This document shows, piece by piece, positions 4,681 to 13,171 of a DNA stretch of 13,171 bases. The position numbers were made by a program, and so were the translations under genes. Source of the stretch: Bacteroidales bacterium UBA4353. GTDB taxonomy: Bacteria; Bacteroidota; Bacteroidia; Bacteroidales; Paludibacteraceae. The stretch covers positions 1 to 13,171 of the forward strand of contig DGSV01000096.1 of the NCBI GenBank assembly GCA_002394025.1, written 5' to 3'. The notes under the pieces were generated by a model. That model worked only from the letters and a program-made list of their open reading frames with translations. It was not told the origin of the DNA and searched no databases. Each line of letters begins with the position of its first letter. Within the stretch, counting starts at the first letter, position 1.

Positions 4681-6558
4681 TTATTTTGTCAGGCTGTCCC
4701 AGACGTGCTGGTCGAGATACCACGAGTGCTCTTTTCTTAGTCGCTCAATCCACGCCTTTTCAAGGTAGTTTTGATAGTCGTTGGTTACCGGTCCCCGCAT
4801 ATCAGTATATGCCTCGGGGTTATTGACGACTTTGCCAACAACTATTACAAAAGGATAACCTTCCGCTGAATAGTGCCCACGGTTATCGTTGGCGGTTTTT
4901 CCAAGATATTTAGCGCCGTCAGCCAACGTTTTTTTGAATACTGTTTTTTGCAGCATATCATAGCCAGCTTGCGCACTGTCTTCAACATCAACAAGGACTT
5001 TATGCACACGGACGTAGAGTATGCTATCGTTGAGCCGCGACATGAGATAACTCTCCAGAGAGTCAATAGGAGCATTCTTGGCCATCGTCTGCGCCAGTTT
5101 CAACGTCTGCTTGTCTTTGCAGTATATCATGCGTCCTTTGAAATGCTTATTTTGCCAACGGTAGTCATTCTTATGTTGCTCGAAGAATGCTTTGAGTCCT
5201 AAAGTGTCCTGAGTGGCCTTATCCCAGACTTCGCGGCTCGAGATATCGAATAGCAAAATGCCGTCATGATATTCCCTGATGATATTGCGAAATTCCGGAA
5301 AGCGGGTTTCAAGTTCCGATTTATATCTGTCAATGAGCATTTTATCGGTCACGGAGTCATTGCCTTGCATAGCATAGATATTACGCAGGCTATCGGCGAA
5401 GAATTTCGTGATAAACGCTTGTCTGTCACTACGTTCGAGACGTTCCGCAATGGTTTTGCGTTCTTCTTTGAACGAACCCCAGTTGCGGTGTTTGAGAAGT
5501 CGTAGAATATGCCATCCGTAGCGTGAGCGAACAGGAGCAGTAAATTCTTTACCTTCAGGCAGTTCGATGAGCGCTTTTTCAAATTCTGGTATCACGCCTG
5601 TTCCCACAAGCCCGAGGTCACCGCCACGATAGGCAGAACTTTTGTCATCGGAATACTTTTGTACAAGGTCTTCAAACTTATCACCGTCATTCAGGCGCTG
5701 ATAGAGCGAATCGATACGTTGTTTGGCCACTTGGTCAAGGCTATCGATTTGCGCTTTGTCGGCAGCAGAATCATCCTCATGGGCACGAGGCGTGACAAGC
5801 ATTATATGCGCGATGTGGAATTCCCCGGGGTCTTGACGTTTGCCGGCTATGCGAACAATATGGTAGCCATAGGGTGAACGGAAAGGTTCGGATATTTCTC
5901 CTACGGGAGTGTTATAACATATGTTTTCGAATATGTAGTACATTTGAAATACTCCTACCCAACCTATATGACCGTGATTTTCTTTGACCGATGGGTCATC
6001 AGATAGTTGGTCGGCAACGAGTTCAAAGGGTTTGGGGGCATTATAGTGCCGTACATTGCGCTGCTTGCCTTTGCCCTGAACGACTTCTGCACTGCCTTTG
6101 ATGCGTTTATAGGCTTCCCAAATCTTATTATATGCCACTAACGTATCCTCGGGAGCGGCATCTGCAGGAGCTTTGATAGCTATATGCCAAACATCAAGAT
6201 CTACGAGGCGCCGCTGATAGGCTTGTTGAAGCAGCGAGTCGCGGGCATAGGTACTGGTGAGGTAAGGACGCGCTAACTGGTCGCGATAGCCCTGAAGTTC
6301 GGTAATGAAAGACATGGTGGTGTCTAAACCTTGACGCTGAGCCTCGGCAACTTTGAGCTTAAAGTCAATAAACATGTCCTTATACTCATTCAGGGCTTTC
6401 CTGTCAAGAACGTCATCACTATTATTTTTGCCATAGATGTATTGAAATTCACCTACAGTGATTGGCTCACCGTCAACTATGAGCAATGTCTTGTCAGGAT
6501 TGACAGCCGTCACAGCAGCCGCCAACGATAAGGCGAAAAACAAAAAAAACTTACGCAT
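4681..6558 (-). CDS. Secreted peptidyl-prolyl isomerase with two parvulin domains (SurA/PpiD-like)
   Basis: 625 residues with a signal peptide (about 1-19, MRKFFLFFALSLAAAVTAVN). Residues 25-118 resemble the SurA N-terminal chaperone region (VDGEPITVGEFQYIYGKN). Two parvulin-type rotamase domains follow: about 119-239, ending SPYGYHIVRI (228-237), and about 246-356, with QYSDD-like, GGDLG and SRYGWHILRL (345-354) signatures. The remainder (360-625) is a long helical/charged region typical of Bacteroidetes members. It should act in the periplasm, helping outer-membrane proteins fold by proline isomerisation and chaperoning; that is family knowledge. It is the last gene of the operon, 33 bases after queA, and its start is an ATG directly before the signal peptide. 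The substrate is not predictable. No lipobox is present. Confidence 0.9.
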   Translation of the reverse strand: MRKFFLFFALSLAAAVTAVNPDKTLLIVDGEPITVGEFQYIYGKNNSDDVLDRKALNEYKDMFIDFKLKVAEAQRQGLDTTMSFITELQGYRDQLARPYLTSTYARDSLLQQAYQRRLVDLDVWHIAIKAPADAAPEDTLVAYNKIWEAYKRIKGSAEVVQGKGKQRNVRHYNAPKPFELVADQLSDDPSVKENHGHIGWVGVFQMYYIFENICYNTPVGEISEPFRSPYGYHIVRIAGKRQDPGEFHIAHIMLVTPRAHEDDSAADKAQIDSLDQVAKQRIDSLYQRLNDGDKFEDLVQKYSDDKSSAYRGGDLGLVGTGVIPEFEKALIELPEGKEFTAPVRSRYGWHILRLLKHRNWGSFKEERKTIAERLERSDRQAFITKFFADSLRNIYAMQGNDSVTDKMLIDRYKSELETRFPEFRNIIREYHDGILLFDISSREVWDKATQDTLGLKAFFEQHKNDYRWQNKHFKGRMIYCKDKQTLKLAQTMAKNAPIDSLESYLMSRLNDSILYVRVHKVLVDVEDSAQAGYDMLQKTVFKKTLADGAKYLGKTANDNRGHYSAEGYPFVIVVGKVVNNPEAYTDMRGPVTNDYQNYLEKAWIERLRKEHSWYLDQHVWDSLTK

Positions 6559-6591
6559 ACAATTTTAGTTATTTTTCTTTCTAATTAAATA

Positions 6592-7674
6592 TTAATCTAT
6601 TATGAGCATTGCGTCGCCATAGTCTCCAAAGAGGTACCCTTCTTTGACGGCAATGTCGTATGCTTTCATGACTCTTTCGTAACCTCCGAAAGCCGCTGTG
6701 AGCATGAGCCAAGCGCTGTAAGGCATATAAAAGTTGGCAATCATGGTGTTAGCAGCCGTGAATTCGTAAGGCGGGAAAATAAACTTATTTGTCCACCCGT
6801 CATAGGCTTTTATTTGTCCGTCAGTTCCGACCACTGTTTCCAGAGCGCGCATAACATCCGGTCCAACGGCGCATATACGTCTCTCATTCTGATGCTTAGC
6901 CTTGATGGTATCAGCGATACGCTGTTCGATAATCATATTCTCTGAATCCATCTTATGCTTTGTAAGGTCTTCGACATCAATGCGTTTGAAGTTTCCAAGT
7001 CCTATGTGCGAAGTAATGAAATCAAAGTCTATACCTTTGATTTCCATCCTTTTGAGCAGTTCTCTACTGAAATGTCTGCATGCTGATGGCAGTGCCACAG
7101 CACCTTCTTTTTCAGCAAAAATCGTCTGATAGTCAGTTTCGTCTTCCGGCTCGGCTTTTCGTCTTGAGATGATATAGTCAGGCAGCGGAGCTTGACCAAG
7201 AGCAAAAAGGTTGTGACGGAAAGCCTCATAATCAGTGTCATAAAGGAAACGCAGAGTTCGTCCTCGAGACGTGGTATTATCTATCACCTCAGCCACGATG
7301 CTATCATCATCGCTGAAATAGAGTTTATTGCCTATGCGTATCTTTCGTGCCGGCTCTACGAGAACATCCCAATAGCGCAGGTTACGATTGAGTTCGCGAA
7401 GCAGAAATACTTCTATCTGGGCTCCTGTTTTTTCCTTGTTGCCATAGAGACGTGCCGGGAATACTTTAGTGTCGTTAAGGAGCACAAAATCACCTTCATC
7501 GAAATACTCTATGAAGTCCCTGAACTGCCTATGTTCAATGAACGACTGCGGGTCTTTGAGGTCTCCGTTTTTGCGGTGAACGACCATCAAACGACATTCG
7601 TCGCGATGATATGTCGCCGGACGCAATGCTATCAATTCTTCAGGAAGTTCAAATTTGAATTGTGATAGTTTCAT
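6592..7674 (-). CDS. queA: tRNA preQ1(34) S-adenosylmethionine ribosyltransferase-isomerase
   Basis: 360 residues, close to the usual family length of about 340-360. QueA transfers and isomerises the ribosyl group of S-adenosylmethionine onto preQ1 at the tRNA wobble position, giving epoxyqueuosine. Family signatures are seen along the whole length: LLNDTKVFPARLYGNKEKTG (65-84), VEPARKIRIGNKL, EKEGAVALPSA (188-198), LGNF and EDLTKHKMDSE (235-245), WTNKFIFPPYEF (294-305) and YGDAMLI (352-358). Several motif positions deviate from the family pattern: PSACRHF (196-202) where P-T-A-G-L-H-F is usual, TSHIG (221-225) for TLHVG, GPD (271-273) for GTT, and NFYMPYSAWL (314-323) for NFHxPxSTL. It starts one base after the truB stop, so translation is probably coupled. 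Identity is sure; full activity is less sure. Confidence 0.92.
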   Translation of the reverse strand: MKLSQFKFELPEELIALRPATYHRDECRLMVVHRKNGDLKDPQSFIEHRQFRDFIEYFDEGDFVLLNDTKVFPARLYGNKEKTGAQIEVFLLRELNRNLRYWDVLVEPARKIRIGNKLYFSDDDSIVAEVIDNTTSRGRTLRFLYDTDYEAFRHNLFALGQAPLPDYIISRRKAEPEDETDYQTIFAEKEGAVALPSACRHFSRELLKRMEIKGIDFDFITSHIGLGNFKRIDVEDLTKHKMDSENMIIEQRIADTIKAKHQNERRICAVGPDVMRALETVVGTDGQIKAYDGWTNKFIFPPYEFTAANTMIANFYMPYSAWLMLTAAFGGYERVMKAYDIAVKEGYLFGDYGDAMLIID

Positions 7675-7675
7675 A

Positions 7676-8392
7676 TTAATCGCTTATCTGAAAGTTACTA
7701 TTATTCATGTTATCAATTAGTTCGATGACTTGCTGCATTGTCATTGCATTTTCTGCTCTATACTCCCCTACCTGCGTTCTTCTCAAAGCAGTGAGGTGCG
7801 CTCCGCTATCGAGAGCTTCACCGAGGTCACGGGCAAAGGCTCGTATATATGTCCCTTTAGAGCATACAATACGTAGTTGTAAAGTCTTGTCGTGCAGATT
7901 GAAATTGAGCAACTGCAATTCATCAATACGCAGTAATTTGGCATTTAGTTTAATCTCCGCCCCTTGGCGCGCATACTCATAAGCTCGTTTGCCATCGACT
8001 TTAACGGCAGAATATGTTGGCGGCACTTGCCATATCTCACCTATAAAACGCGGCAGGACTGTAGATATTAATTCTTGTGTTATATGTTCTGTCGGATATG
8101 TGGCATCAACAGCAGTTTCAAGGTCGAAACTCGGCGTAGTGGCTCCGAGTTGGATTTCGGCGACATATTCTTTAACTCCGGCTTGCAATTCATCAATGAG
8201 TTTGGTCTTTTTACCGGTAGCAACAATCACCACGCCTGTAGCCAAGGGGTCAAGGGTTCCGGCATGACCCACCTTAATTTTCTTGATATGCAACGCTTTT
8301 GACAAGTGCCAACGTATTTTGTTGACAACGTCGAATGAGGTCCAATGCAAAGGCTTGTCAATAATAAGTATTTCACCGGCTAAGAAGTCCAC
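7676..8392 (-). CDS. truB: tRNA pseudouridine(55) synthase
   Basis: 238 residues. TruB converts U55 of the tRNA T-loop to pseudouridine. The start is GTG at 8392, chosen because MDFLAGEILIIDKP matches the family N-terminus. The catalytic motif GHAGTLDPLATG (42-53) contains the nucleophile Asp48. Further signatures are EYVAEIQLGATTPSFD, PPTYSAVKVDGKRAYEYAR (with the conserved Tyr) and CSKGTYIRAFARDLGE. The protein is short, lacking the extra C-terminal PUA-like domain of the Escherichia coli enzyme, which is usual in Bacteroidetes. It lies 38 bases after uppP and one base before queA in the same operon. Confidence 0.95.
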   Translation of the reverse strand: MDFLAGEILIIDKPLHWTSFDVVNKIRWHLSKALHIKKIKVGHAGTLDPLATGVVIVATGKKTKLIDELQAGVKEYVAEIQLGATTPSFDLETAVDATYPTEHITQELISTVLPRFIGEIWQVPPTYSAVKVDGKRAYEYARQGAEIKLNAKLLRIDELQLLNFNLHDKTLQLRIVCSKGTYIRAFARDLGEALDSGAHLTALRRTQVGEYRAENAMTMQQVIELIDNMNNSNFQISD

Positions 8393-8430
8393 GCCAAAAA
8401 CTTATTTTAGGAATTAAGAAACATTTGTGA

Positions 8431-9264
8431 TTAAGCCAGTACCAACGCCACAATACCGGCAAACAAGCAATAAAGAGCGAAATATATCAGCTTGCCTTTC
8501 TTGACGATTTCTATCATAAACCGACATGCAAGACATCCTACCACGAAAGCTGTTATCATTCCGACCATAAATGCTATTGGAGTGATATTAGCGAATGCTT
8601 GGTCAAATCCGTTATCTGCGATTTTTATGCAGTCAAGCAATGCCTCACCCAATATGGGCGGTATAACCATAATAAACGAGAATTGCGCAAGCGTCTTTTT
8701 GCTATCTCCAATGAGCAGTCCTGTAGCTATTGTCGCTCCTGACCTTGACAACCCCGGAAGGCACGCCAAGGCTTGAGCAAGACCTATCACAAAAGCATCA
8801 GTAAGAGTAATATGTTCTCGGACACGGGGCTTGGCATAATAGGAAAAAGCAAGCAACAAAGCTGTAAATATCAAGCAGACACCAACAACAACAAGTCCGC
8901 TAAAAGCCGATTCGATATAATCCTTAAAAAACACACCAACGATGCCGACAGGAATCATCGACACAAGAATATTTAGGACATAATTTTGTGCGTCATTAAA
9001 GACTTTTACAGAACCTTGATAGGTGCTACGCGGCGACCGGAAATCAAACATTCCACGTAATAGCCAAAGAATTTCCTTATAAAGAATCACCAACGTGCTG
9101 AACACAGTAGCCACATGAAGGGCAACGACAAAGGGCATAACTGTGCCCTCGTCGGTAATGTCAAAAAAATGTGAGGCTATCAGTAAATGACCGCTACTAC
9201 TCACCGGAAGGTACTCTGTAAGACCCTGAATAAGACCAAGGATAAAAGCTTCGAGAGTTGACAT
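8431..9264 (-). CDS. uppP: Undecaprenyl-diphosphate phosphatase
   Basis: 277 residues, strongly hydrophobic with about eight membrane segments. UppP (BacA) removes a phosphate from undecaprenyl diphosphate, recycling the lipid carrier for peptidoglycan and other surface glycans; overproduction gives bacitracin resistance in other bacteria. Signatures are QGLTEYLPVSSSGHL (13-27) with Gln13 and Glu17 at the (E/Q)xxxE catalytic positions, and PGLSRSGAT (170-178) with Arg174. The length is normal. Its gene is 12 bases after the DUF3098 gene and 38 bases before truB, inside the envelope operon. Confidence 0.95.
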   Translation of the reverse strand: MSTLEAFILGLIQGLTEYLPVSSSGHLLIASHFFDITDEGTVMPFVVALHVATVFSTLVILYKEILWLLRGMFDFRSPRSTYQGSVKVFNDAQNYVLNILVSMIPVGIVGVFFKDYIESAFSGLVVVGVCLIFTALLLAFSYYAKPRVREHITLTDAFVIGLAQALACLPGLSRSGATIATGLLIGDSKKTLAQFSFIMVIPPILGEALLDCIKIADNGFDQAFANITPIAFMVGMITAFVVGCLACRFMIEIVKKGKLIYFALYCLFAGIVALVLA

Positions 9265-9276
9265 AGACGAATAGTG

Positions 9277-9480
9277 TTACTTCTTTCGATATATCAAAGC
9301 CGGTATCACGAGCAGAAAGCCAAAGAAAGATATCATAGGTCCAATGGTGATATATCGCGAAGAATAAATTGCGGGATTATAGGTTTCTGCACTACGCACA
9401 CCAAGCATTAATACAAATCCCAAAACGATAAGGGCGATGGACACCGCAAGCAGTATGTAATTGACTTTTTTGAATACCAT
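9277..9480 (-). CDS. DUF3098-type small membrane protein
   Basis: 67 residues from ATG at 9480. The reading frame stays open upstream to a GTG at 9552, but homology-like sequence begins at MVFKKVNYILLAVS, so the ATG is preferred and the 72 bases before it are leader. Two membrane helices are visible (about residues 7-27 and 44-63), separated by a loop with NPAIYSSRYITIGP. Members sit between ftsX and uppP in many Bacteroidetes, suggesting an envelope or division role, but the function is unknown. A short dyad ACGAG/CTCGT is present in the leader (about 9507-9529). Confidence 0.85.
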   Translation of the reverse strand: MVFKKVNYILLAVSIALIVLGFVLMLGVRSAETYNPAIYSSRYITIGPMISFFGFLLVIPALIYRKK

Positions 9481-9552
9481 TGAATTAAGTTTTAAGTTTA
9501 TAGATAGCTGTACGAGAAAAAAATGTACTCGTTGCCCCTTGTTCAACAACAC

Positions 9553-10410
9553 TTAAGCATAAAACAGGTCGTCATACTTCATCTTGACGAAATGCGCTGC
9601 TGACGCATTGGCAGAAAGTCCGGTTAGCAATAATGCGAAAACGACAACAACACCGGCCACGGTAAGCATAAGCATAGGATCGTTAAGAATAGGAAAACCC
9701 AAACGGTTATTGGCATAATAGGCTGTAGCACCAAGCAAAATAAGAGCTATAACGGTTGATATCAGCCCAATGAGTAGATTTTGTCTGACAAAAGGAGCTC
9801 GTATTTTCCACGATGTGGCTCCAACAAGACTCATAGTATGTATCAAAAAACGGCGTGAATAAACACCGAGACGTATGGTACTATTGATAAGCACAACAGC
9901 TATTAAGGCGAGCACAACCATGACTGCGATAAAAACTATGGTAAGCACGCGGATGTTCTTATCAAGTTTGGAAATAACATCAGGCTGATATATTACTTCA
10001 TCAACGATAGGTATTGCCTCAATTTTTGCCACTATAGGTGCTACACTATCCGTACTAGCATATTGCGAACTGAGATTAATCTCTATTGATGCGCTAAGCG
10101 GGTTATAGCCAAGGAATGTTTCAGGATTTTCTCCAAGTCTATCAATATGCTCGCGCAAGGCATCGTCCTTGGAAACATAGCGACACTGACTGACGTACTT
10201 TGCTCCCTGAAACAGGTTTATTAAACGTTGCACCTCGCCACTTGTGACACTATCATTGAGCACGACAGACATCGTGACATTCTCTTTGAGGTTACGGCTA
10301 ACACGTTCAGAGAGCAGCAACAAGGTAGTGAACAAACCCAACATGAATAACACGAGGGTGACACTCAACGTGGTGGTGATATATAAATTTGTGAATCGAG
10401 GCTTAGACAT
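9553..10410 (-). CDS. ftsX: Cell division protein FtsX, ABC transporter permease-like
   Basis: 285 residues. FtsX works with the ATPase FtsE in the inner membrane to activate peptidoglycan hydrolases at division; ftsE is not in this window. The order of parts fits: short cytoplasmic N-terminus, TM1 (about 13-34), a large extracytoplasmic domain (35-150), TM2 (155-177), a cytoplasmic loop with the permease-like STIRLGVYSRRFLIHTMSLVG (177-197), TM3 (211-232) and TM4 (246-266). It is the first gene of the operon after a hairpin separating it from gldN. I see no clear TAnnTTTG box in the 48 bases between that hairpin and the ATG, so its promoter is unclear. Confidence 0.93.
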   Translation of the reverse strand: MSKPRFTNLYITTTLSVTLVLFMLGLFTTLLLLSERVSRNLKENVTMSVVLNDSVTSGEVQRLINLFQGAKYVSQCRYVSKDDALREHIDRLGENPETFLGYNPLSASIEINLSSQYASTDSVAPIVAKIEAIPIVDEVIYQPDVISKLDKNIRVLTIVFIAVMVVLALIAVVLINSTIRLGVYSRRFLIHTMSLVGATSWKIRAPFVRQNLLIGLISTVIALILLGATAYYANNRLGFPILNDPMLMLTVAGVVVVFALLLTGLSANASAAHFVKMKYDDLFYA

Positions 10411-10458
10411 GACAATCGCTTTTTAGAAATTGGTGCTGGCTGTAATATAAATAGACAA

Positions 10459-10492
10459 CAACAAAGGACAAGTAAGAAACTGTCCTTTGTTG
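10459..10492. terminator. Hairpin between gldN and ftsX, likely terminator
   Basis: A perfect 12-bp stem, CAACAAAGGACA (10459-10470) and TGTCCTTTGTTG (10481-10492), has a 10-base loop. It lies about 94 bases downstream of the gldN stop, on the side where the minus-strand gld transcript would end. The minus-strand U tract is interrupted (TTGTTGTCTATTT), so efficiency may be partial and read-through into ftsX is possible. The rest of the 175-base gap shows only A/T-rich sequence. Confidence 0.6.
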
Positions 10493-10585
10493 CGGTATTT
10501 TTATATGAAGAGAACACCAAAAAAATTCACCTGAAAAAGACTTGTGAAAAAAAACCGTAAAAGACTCTATCGGAAGGAGAATAAA

Positions 10586-11587
10586 TTAGTTCTCCCACAA
10601 ATCTTGTTCAAAGTCGAGCAATTCACGCTCAATACGCTGCTGCTCTTTAACTACGTCATCCATATTGGTGACATATTTGAGAAGCATACGGTTGAACATA
10701 TTGCTATCGCCAAGCAGATACGAGGAATAGAGCTTCTTACCGAAGAACTCATCAAAAGTCATACGGTGCGAATCATTATTCTTAGGAATCATATAGTGGC
10801 GAGCGAGTTCCGGACGTAATTCATCGAATGAGAACCATCCGAGAATAGACTGCATGAAGAAGTCCATAGGCTGATTATTAGCAGCATAACTTTCCATGAG
10901 GGTCAGGAAGTCGGGACGCAGTGCGTAGAGAGGTGCGATACCGAGAATTTTGCTGTGTAGGCGCGAAGTGTGTTTGTCGAAGAAATAAACTTCTTGAATA
11001 AGGAACTTAATCTGGTTGCGCACATACTGCATATATGAGAACTCCTTGATTGAATACGTACCGTTAATGGTGTCGTATTGAATAAGGCTGTTGAAGCACT
11101 CATCCTCGTCGTCGCCATTATCAGGTTTGAAAATCTTGGAAAGCTCACGACCTGACAATTTCATGCTGTCGGAGAACACAGGTCTGATATCGTCAGGGTT
11201 TACGCCGTAGAAATAGGCGTTATGACGTCTTTGTTTACCAGGCACGTCAGCTTCGTTATAGGTATCAACGATGCTCTGCAGCATAAGACGGAACATGCTA
11301 AGATAGGCATCATTAGGCAGAATAGGGAAATAGAGTTGGTAATTCTGCTTATAACGCATATCTATCACACGATAAACAACTCTTGACCATACTATATCAT
11401 CTGTACGGTGACGGAGATTAACGAGTGTGTCAGCAGCTTCGTCGAGCTCCACGGTCTCAAGACGAACAGCACCTTTACTATCGAAGAAAGGACGACTGGA
11501 GTCATCGAAGCGGTTAACGTACTGCGCTACGACAAGTTGAAATGATGTGGCAAGAGCCACTGCGATTGTTAATAATATTCTCTTCAT
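10586..11587 (-). CDS. gldN: Type IX secretion/gliding component GldN (PorN)
   Basis: 333 residues with a signal peptide (1-21, ending VVA-QYV). GldN/PorN is periplasmic and joins the lipoprotein GldK/PorK in the large ring under the outer membrane that anchors the type IX secretion channel. Sequence support includes the usual tract DDIVWSRVVYRVIDMRYKQNYQLYFP (63-88), the central linker rich in acidic residues, and IKEFSYMQYVRNQIKFLIQE (near 180-200). Length is typical. It lies 83 bases after gldM, in the conserved K-L-M-N order. Because no gliding-specific genes are visible, a protein-secretion role is more likely than motility. Confidence 0.92.
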   Translation of the reverse strand: MKRILLTIAVALATSFQLVVAQYVNRFDDSSRPFFDSKGAVRLETVELDEAADTLVNLRHRTDDIVWSRVVYRVIDMRYKQNYQLYFPILPNDAYLSMFRLMLQSIVDTYNEADVPGKQRRHNAYFYGVNPDDIRPVFSDSMKLSGRELSKIFKPDNGDDEDECFNSLIQYDTINGTYSIKEFSYMQYVRNQIKFLIQEVYFFDKHTSRLHSKILGIAPLYALRPDFLTLMESYAANNQPMDFFMQSILGWFSFDELRPELARHYMIPKNNDSHRMTFDEFFGKKLYSSYLLGDSNMFNRMLLKYVTNMDDVVKEQQRIERELLDFEQDLWEN

Positions 11588-11605
11588 AATTGTTTAGTAC
11601 TTTTA

Positions 11606-11621
11606 TACTTAACGATAAGTA
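11606..11621 (-). other. Small hairpin in the gldM-gldN gap
   Basis: TACTTA and TAAGTA form a 6-bp stem with a 4-base loop, extended by partial pairing of flanking GTAC. No U tract follows, so it is not a normal terminator; a role in adjusting the GldM to GldN ratio or RNA stability is only a possibility. Confidence 0.25.
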
Positions 11622-11670
11622 CGTTTATTGGATTAGTCAGAACCGACCTAATGGGTTCTATGGCTATAAA

Positions 11671-13171
11671 TTAGAGTGAAATAGATACTACGTTCAGGCT
11701 ACGTGTCTTTCCATCAGCACCAACAGCCTTAATGGCGCGGAATGTGATGATGTCTCCAGCGCGGAGGCGGTCAATCTGTGAAAGCTGCTCACCGGTAAGT
11801 TTGCCACTGTGAGATTCTGATGATCCGAACTTGGTAACCATGCTAAAGGATTTAACGGTAAACGAAGCTTTTAGGAGTTCATCGGGACCGTATTCTGCAA
11901 CGATTTTGGTGTCAGATCCTTTAATTTGCTTGATAGACAACTTGTCATCCTGCGTAAGTTTAGGCATACCATCCTTGCTGTAAGACAGGAAAGCTTTTGG
12001 GTCAGGTAAGTATTTAACGCGGTATTCTTGGCTACCCATGGTGATTTTCTTACCGGCCATATCAGCAGAAACGATAATTTTGATATTGCCGTCACGTGTA
12101 GGATTGATAATGTAGTCTTTACCACTACGTTTCACGCTTGCGCCGTCAGCGGTAACAGAAACTTTCTCGTTAGGAACACCGGGCACGGATATCGAAAAAC
12201 GGTTATCGATACCACGATATACAACGTTCATGTCGATGTTAGATATGGTAGCTGAAGGCTCACCGACAACATATTCTGACTCGAAAGGATAGATACGAGG
12301 CAGACCATCGTTACCTGTCAGTGTCAACTGACCGCTGTATTTGAACGAGCCTGTAGAACCTGTTCCAACTTCATAAATACCATCTGTACCGAGTTTATTG
12401 CCATTAACTACAATTTCCGGTGTTTTCGTTGAGTCCACAGCCGAGAGCACTATCTGAGCTTGGTAGCGGTCGCCACGGATTACGTAGTTTGATTTGGGCA
12501 GTACCAGAGCTTGAATTTTGTTCACACGGAAGTCAGAAGCATCGGTTTGTGCTTTGAGGAAAGCTATCATATCGTTCTCTTGCGTGCGAATATCCGACTG
12601 CGTTTTTGTGAGCAGTGAGATAACGGCAGCAACAGGCATAGACTCGAACCAGCTCTCTTCCCAAGGAATTACTTCACCTGAAGCGTTATGTCCGCTTTCT
12701 GTTGCAAAGATATTGTCAAGTGAGTGCACCTTAATAGTATCTTTTGCTTTTTCAGCGAACTGTTTCATGAAGTCACGGTACGTGGCGATACGTTCCTTGA
12801 GTGCCGTAGCATTAGCTACACCTTGCTCGTTCTGCATACGCAAACCATAGTTGCCAGGTGCATTGGTATCACCTTGGTTACGGATATTTTCAGGCTCTTC
12901 GGAGTAGTCGATGCCGTCAGACATACGAAGTATTGACAATTTGAACTCTTGGATATAGTTGTATAGTTCGTCAGATTTGTCCTTAACTTCCTTGGCCTTA
13001 TCCAACCATTCTTTTGTTTTCTCAGGATTCTGCTTATAAGCGAAGTCGAAGTCTTCCATAAGCATATCCGTTCTTTTGTTTGATGACGCGATGGACACCT
13101 TGAGGCTGTCTCCAACCATCTTGAAGCCGTTGAGAATGTCAGCTGACACGTTCAACGCCAACATGGCGGTG
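11671..13171 (-). CDS. gldM: Type IX secretion/gliding component GldM (PorM), 5' end cut by the window
   Basis: At least 499 codons. Residues encoded at the right edge read TAMLALNVSADILNGF, which matches the end of the N-terminal transmembrane helix of GldM, so the ATG within it is internal and about 25 residues are missing beyond the window. GldM spans the inner membrane once, pairs with GldL to form the proton-driven motor, and projects a long dimeric periplasmic shaft to the GldK/GldN ring. The visible protein starts with a helical domain (about 1-190) and continues in beta-rich domains (about 210-497), as known for PorM. No internal stop or shift is visible. gldN follows after 83 bases; gldK and gldL are expected to the right. 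Confidence 0.93.
   Translation of the reverse strand, partial: TAMLALNVSADILNGFKMVGDSLKVSIASSNKRTDMLMEDFDFAYKQNPEKTKEWLDKAKEVKDKSDELYNYIQEFKLSILRMSDGIDYSEEPENIRNQGDTNAPGNYGLRMQNEQGVANATALKERIATYRDFMKQFAEKAKDTIKVHSLDNIFATESGHNASGEVIPWEESWFESMPVAAVISLLTKTQSDIRTQENDMIAFLKAQTDASDFRVNKIQALVLPKSNYVIRGDRYQAQIVLSAVDSTKTPEIVVNGNKLGTDGIYEVGTGSTGSFKYSGQLTLTGNDGLPRIYPFESEYVVGEPSATISNIDMNVVYRGIDNRFSISVPGVPNEKVSVTADGASVKRSGKDYIINPTRDGNIKIIVSADMAGKKITMGSQEYRVKYLPDPKAFLSYSKDGMPKLTQDDKLSIKQIKGSDTKIVAEYGPDELLKASFTVKSFSMVTKFGSSESHSGKLTGEQLSQIDRLRAGDIITFRAIKAVGADGKTRSLNVVSISL

Noticed and set aside
7192..7665. 157-codon frame on the plus strand opposite queA
   Set aside because: queA is well supported by motifs through this whole stretch; the opposite frame has no recognisable features.
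10411..10458. Promoter for ftsX just upstream of its ATG
   Set aside because: No TAnnTTTG box at a suitable position; reported as unclear rather than as a feature.

Overview
The window looks like chromosomal DNA from a gut- or mouth-type Bacteroidales bacterium (Bacteroides/Prevotella/Muribaculaceae/Porphyromonas relatives). The evidence is GldM and GldN (PorM/PorN) of the type IX secretion system, the envelope gene order ftsX - DUF3098 - uppP - truB - queA, a BspA-type leucine-rich repeat protein, and several Bacteroidetes-type -7 boxes (TAnnTTTG). The genus cannot be fixed from the sequence alone.

The right two thirds (about 4.68-13.17 kb, all minus strand) is conserved housekeeping and envelope sequence. 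Reading in the direction of transcription, gldM (cut by the window edge) and gldN encode the periplasmic shaft and an outer ring partner of the type IX secretion machine. A strong hairpin separates them from ftsX, a small DUF3098 membrane protein, uppP (undecaprenyl-diphosphate phosphatase), truB (tRNA pseudouridine-55 synthase), queA (queuosine synthesis) and a secreted tandem-parvulin folding factor. Spacing from ftsX to the parvulin gene is 1 to 72 bases, so these probably form one transcription unit serving envelope growth, tRNA modification and outer-membrane protein folding.

A 143-bp element with perfect 18-bp terminal inverted repeats sits 7 bp past the parvulin stop codon. It resembles a miniature transposable element and carries an intrinsic terminator oriented to end that operon.

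The left third (1-4.5 kb) is accessory. It starts with an approximately 77-bp repeat that probably continues outside the window, then three consecutive inverted repeats, then a minus-strand lipoprotein of unknown role. A divergent promoter region with three helically phased TTGGTCC copies separates the lipoprotein from a two-gene plus-strand cassette. The cassette encodes a putative DNA-binding/beta-domain protein and a membrane-anchored protein kinase with a degenerate nucleotide loop, a shortened C-lobe and a probable periplasmic domain. A secreted BspA-like LRR protein follows, with its own promoter and a long leader; its C-terminus looks like a type IX sorting tail, so it may be a client of the GldM/GldN machine encoded in the same window.

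The best candidates for something undescribed are the kinase cassette with its phased repeats and the miniature inverted-repeat element.
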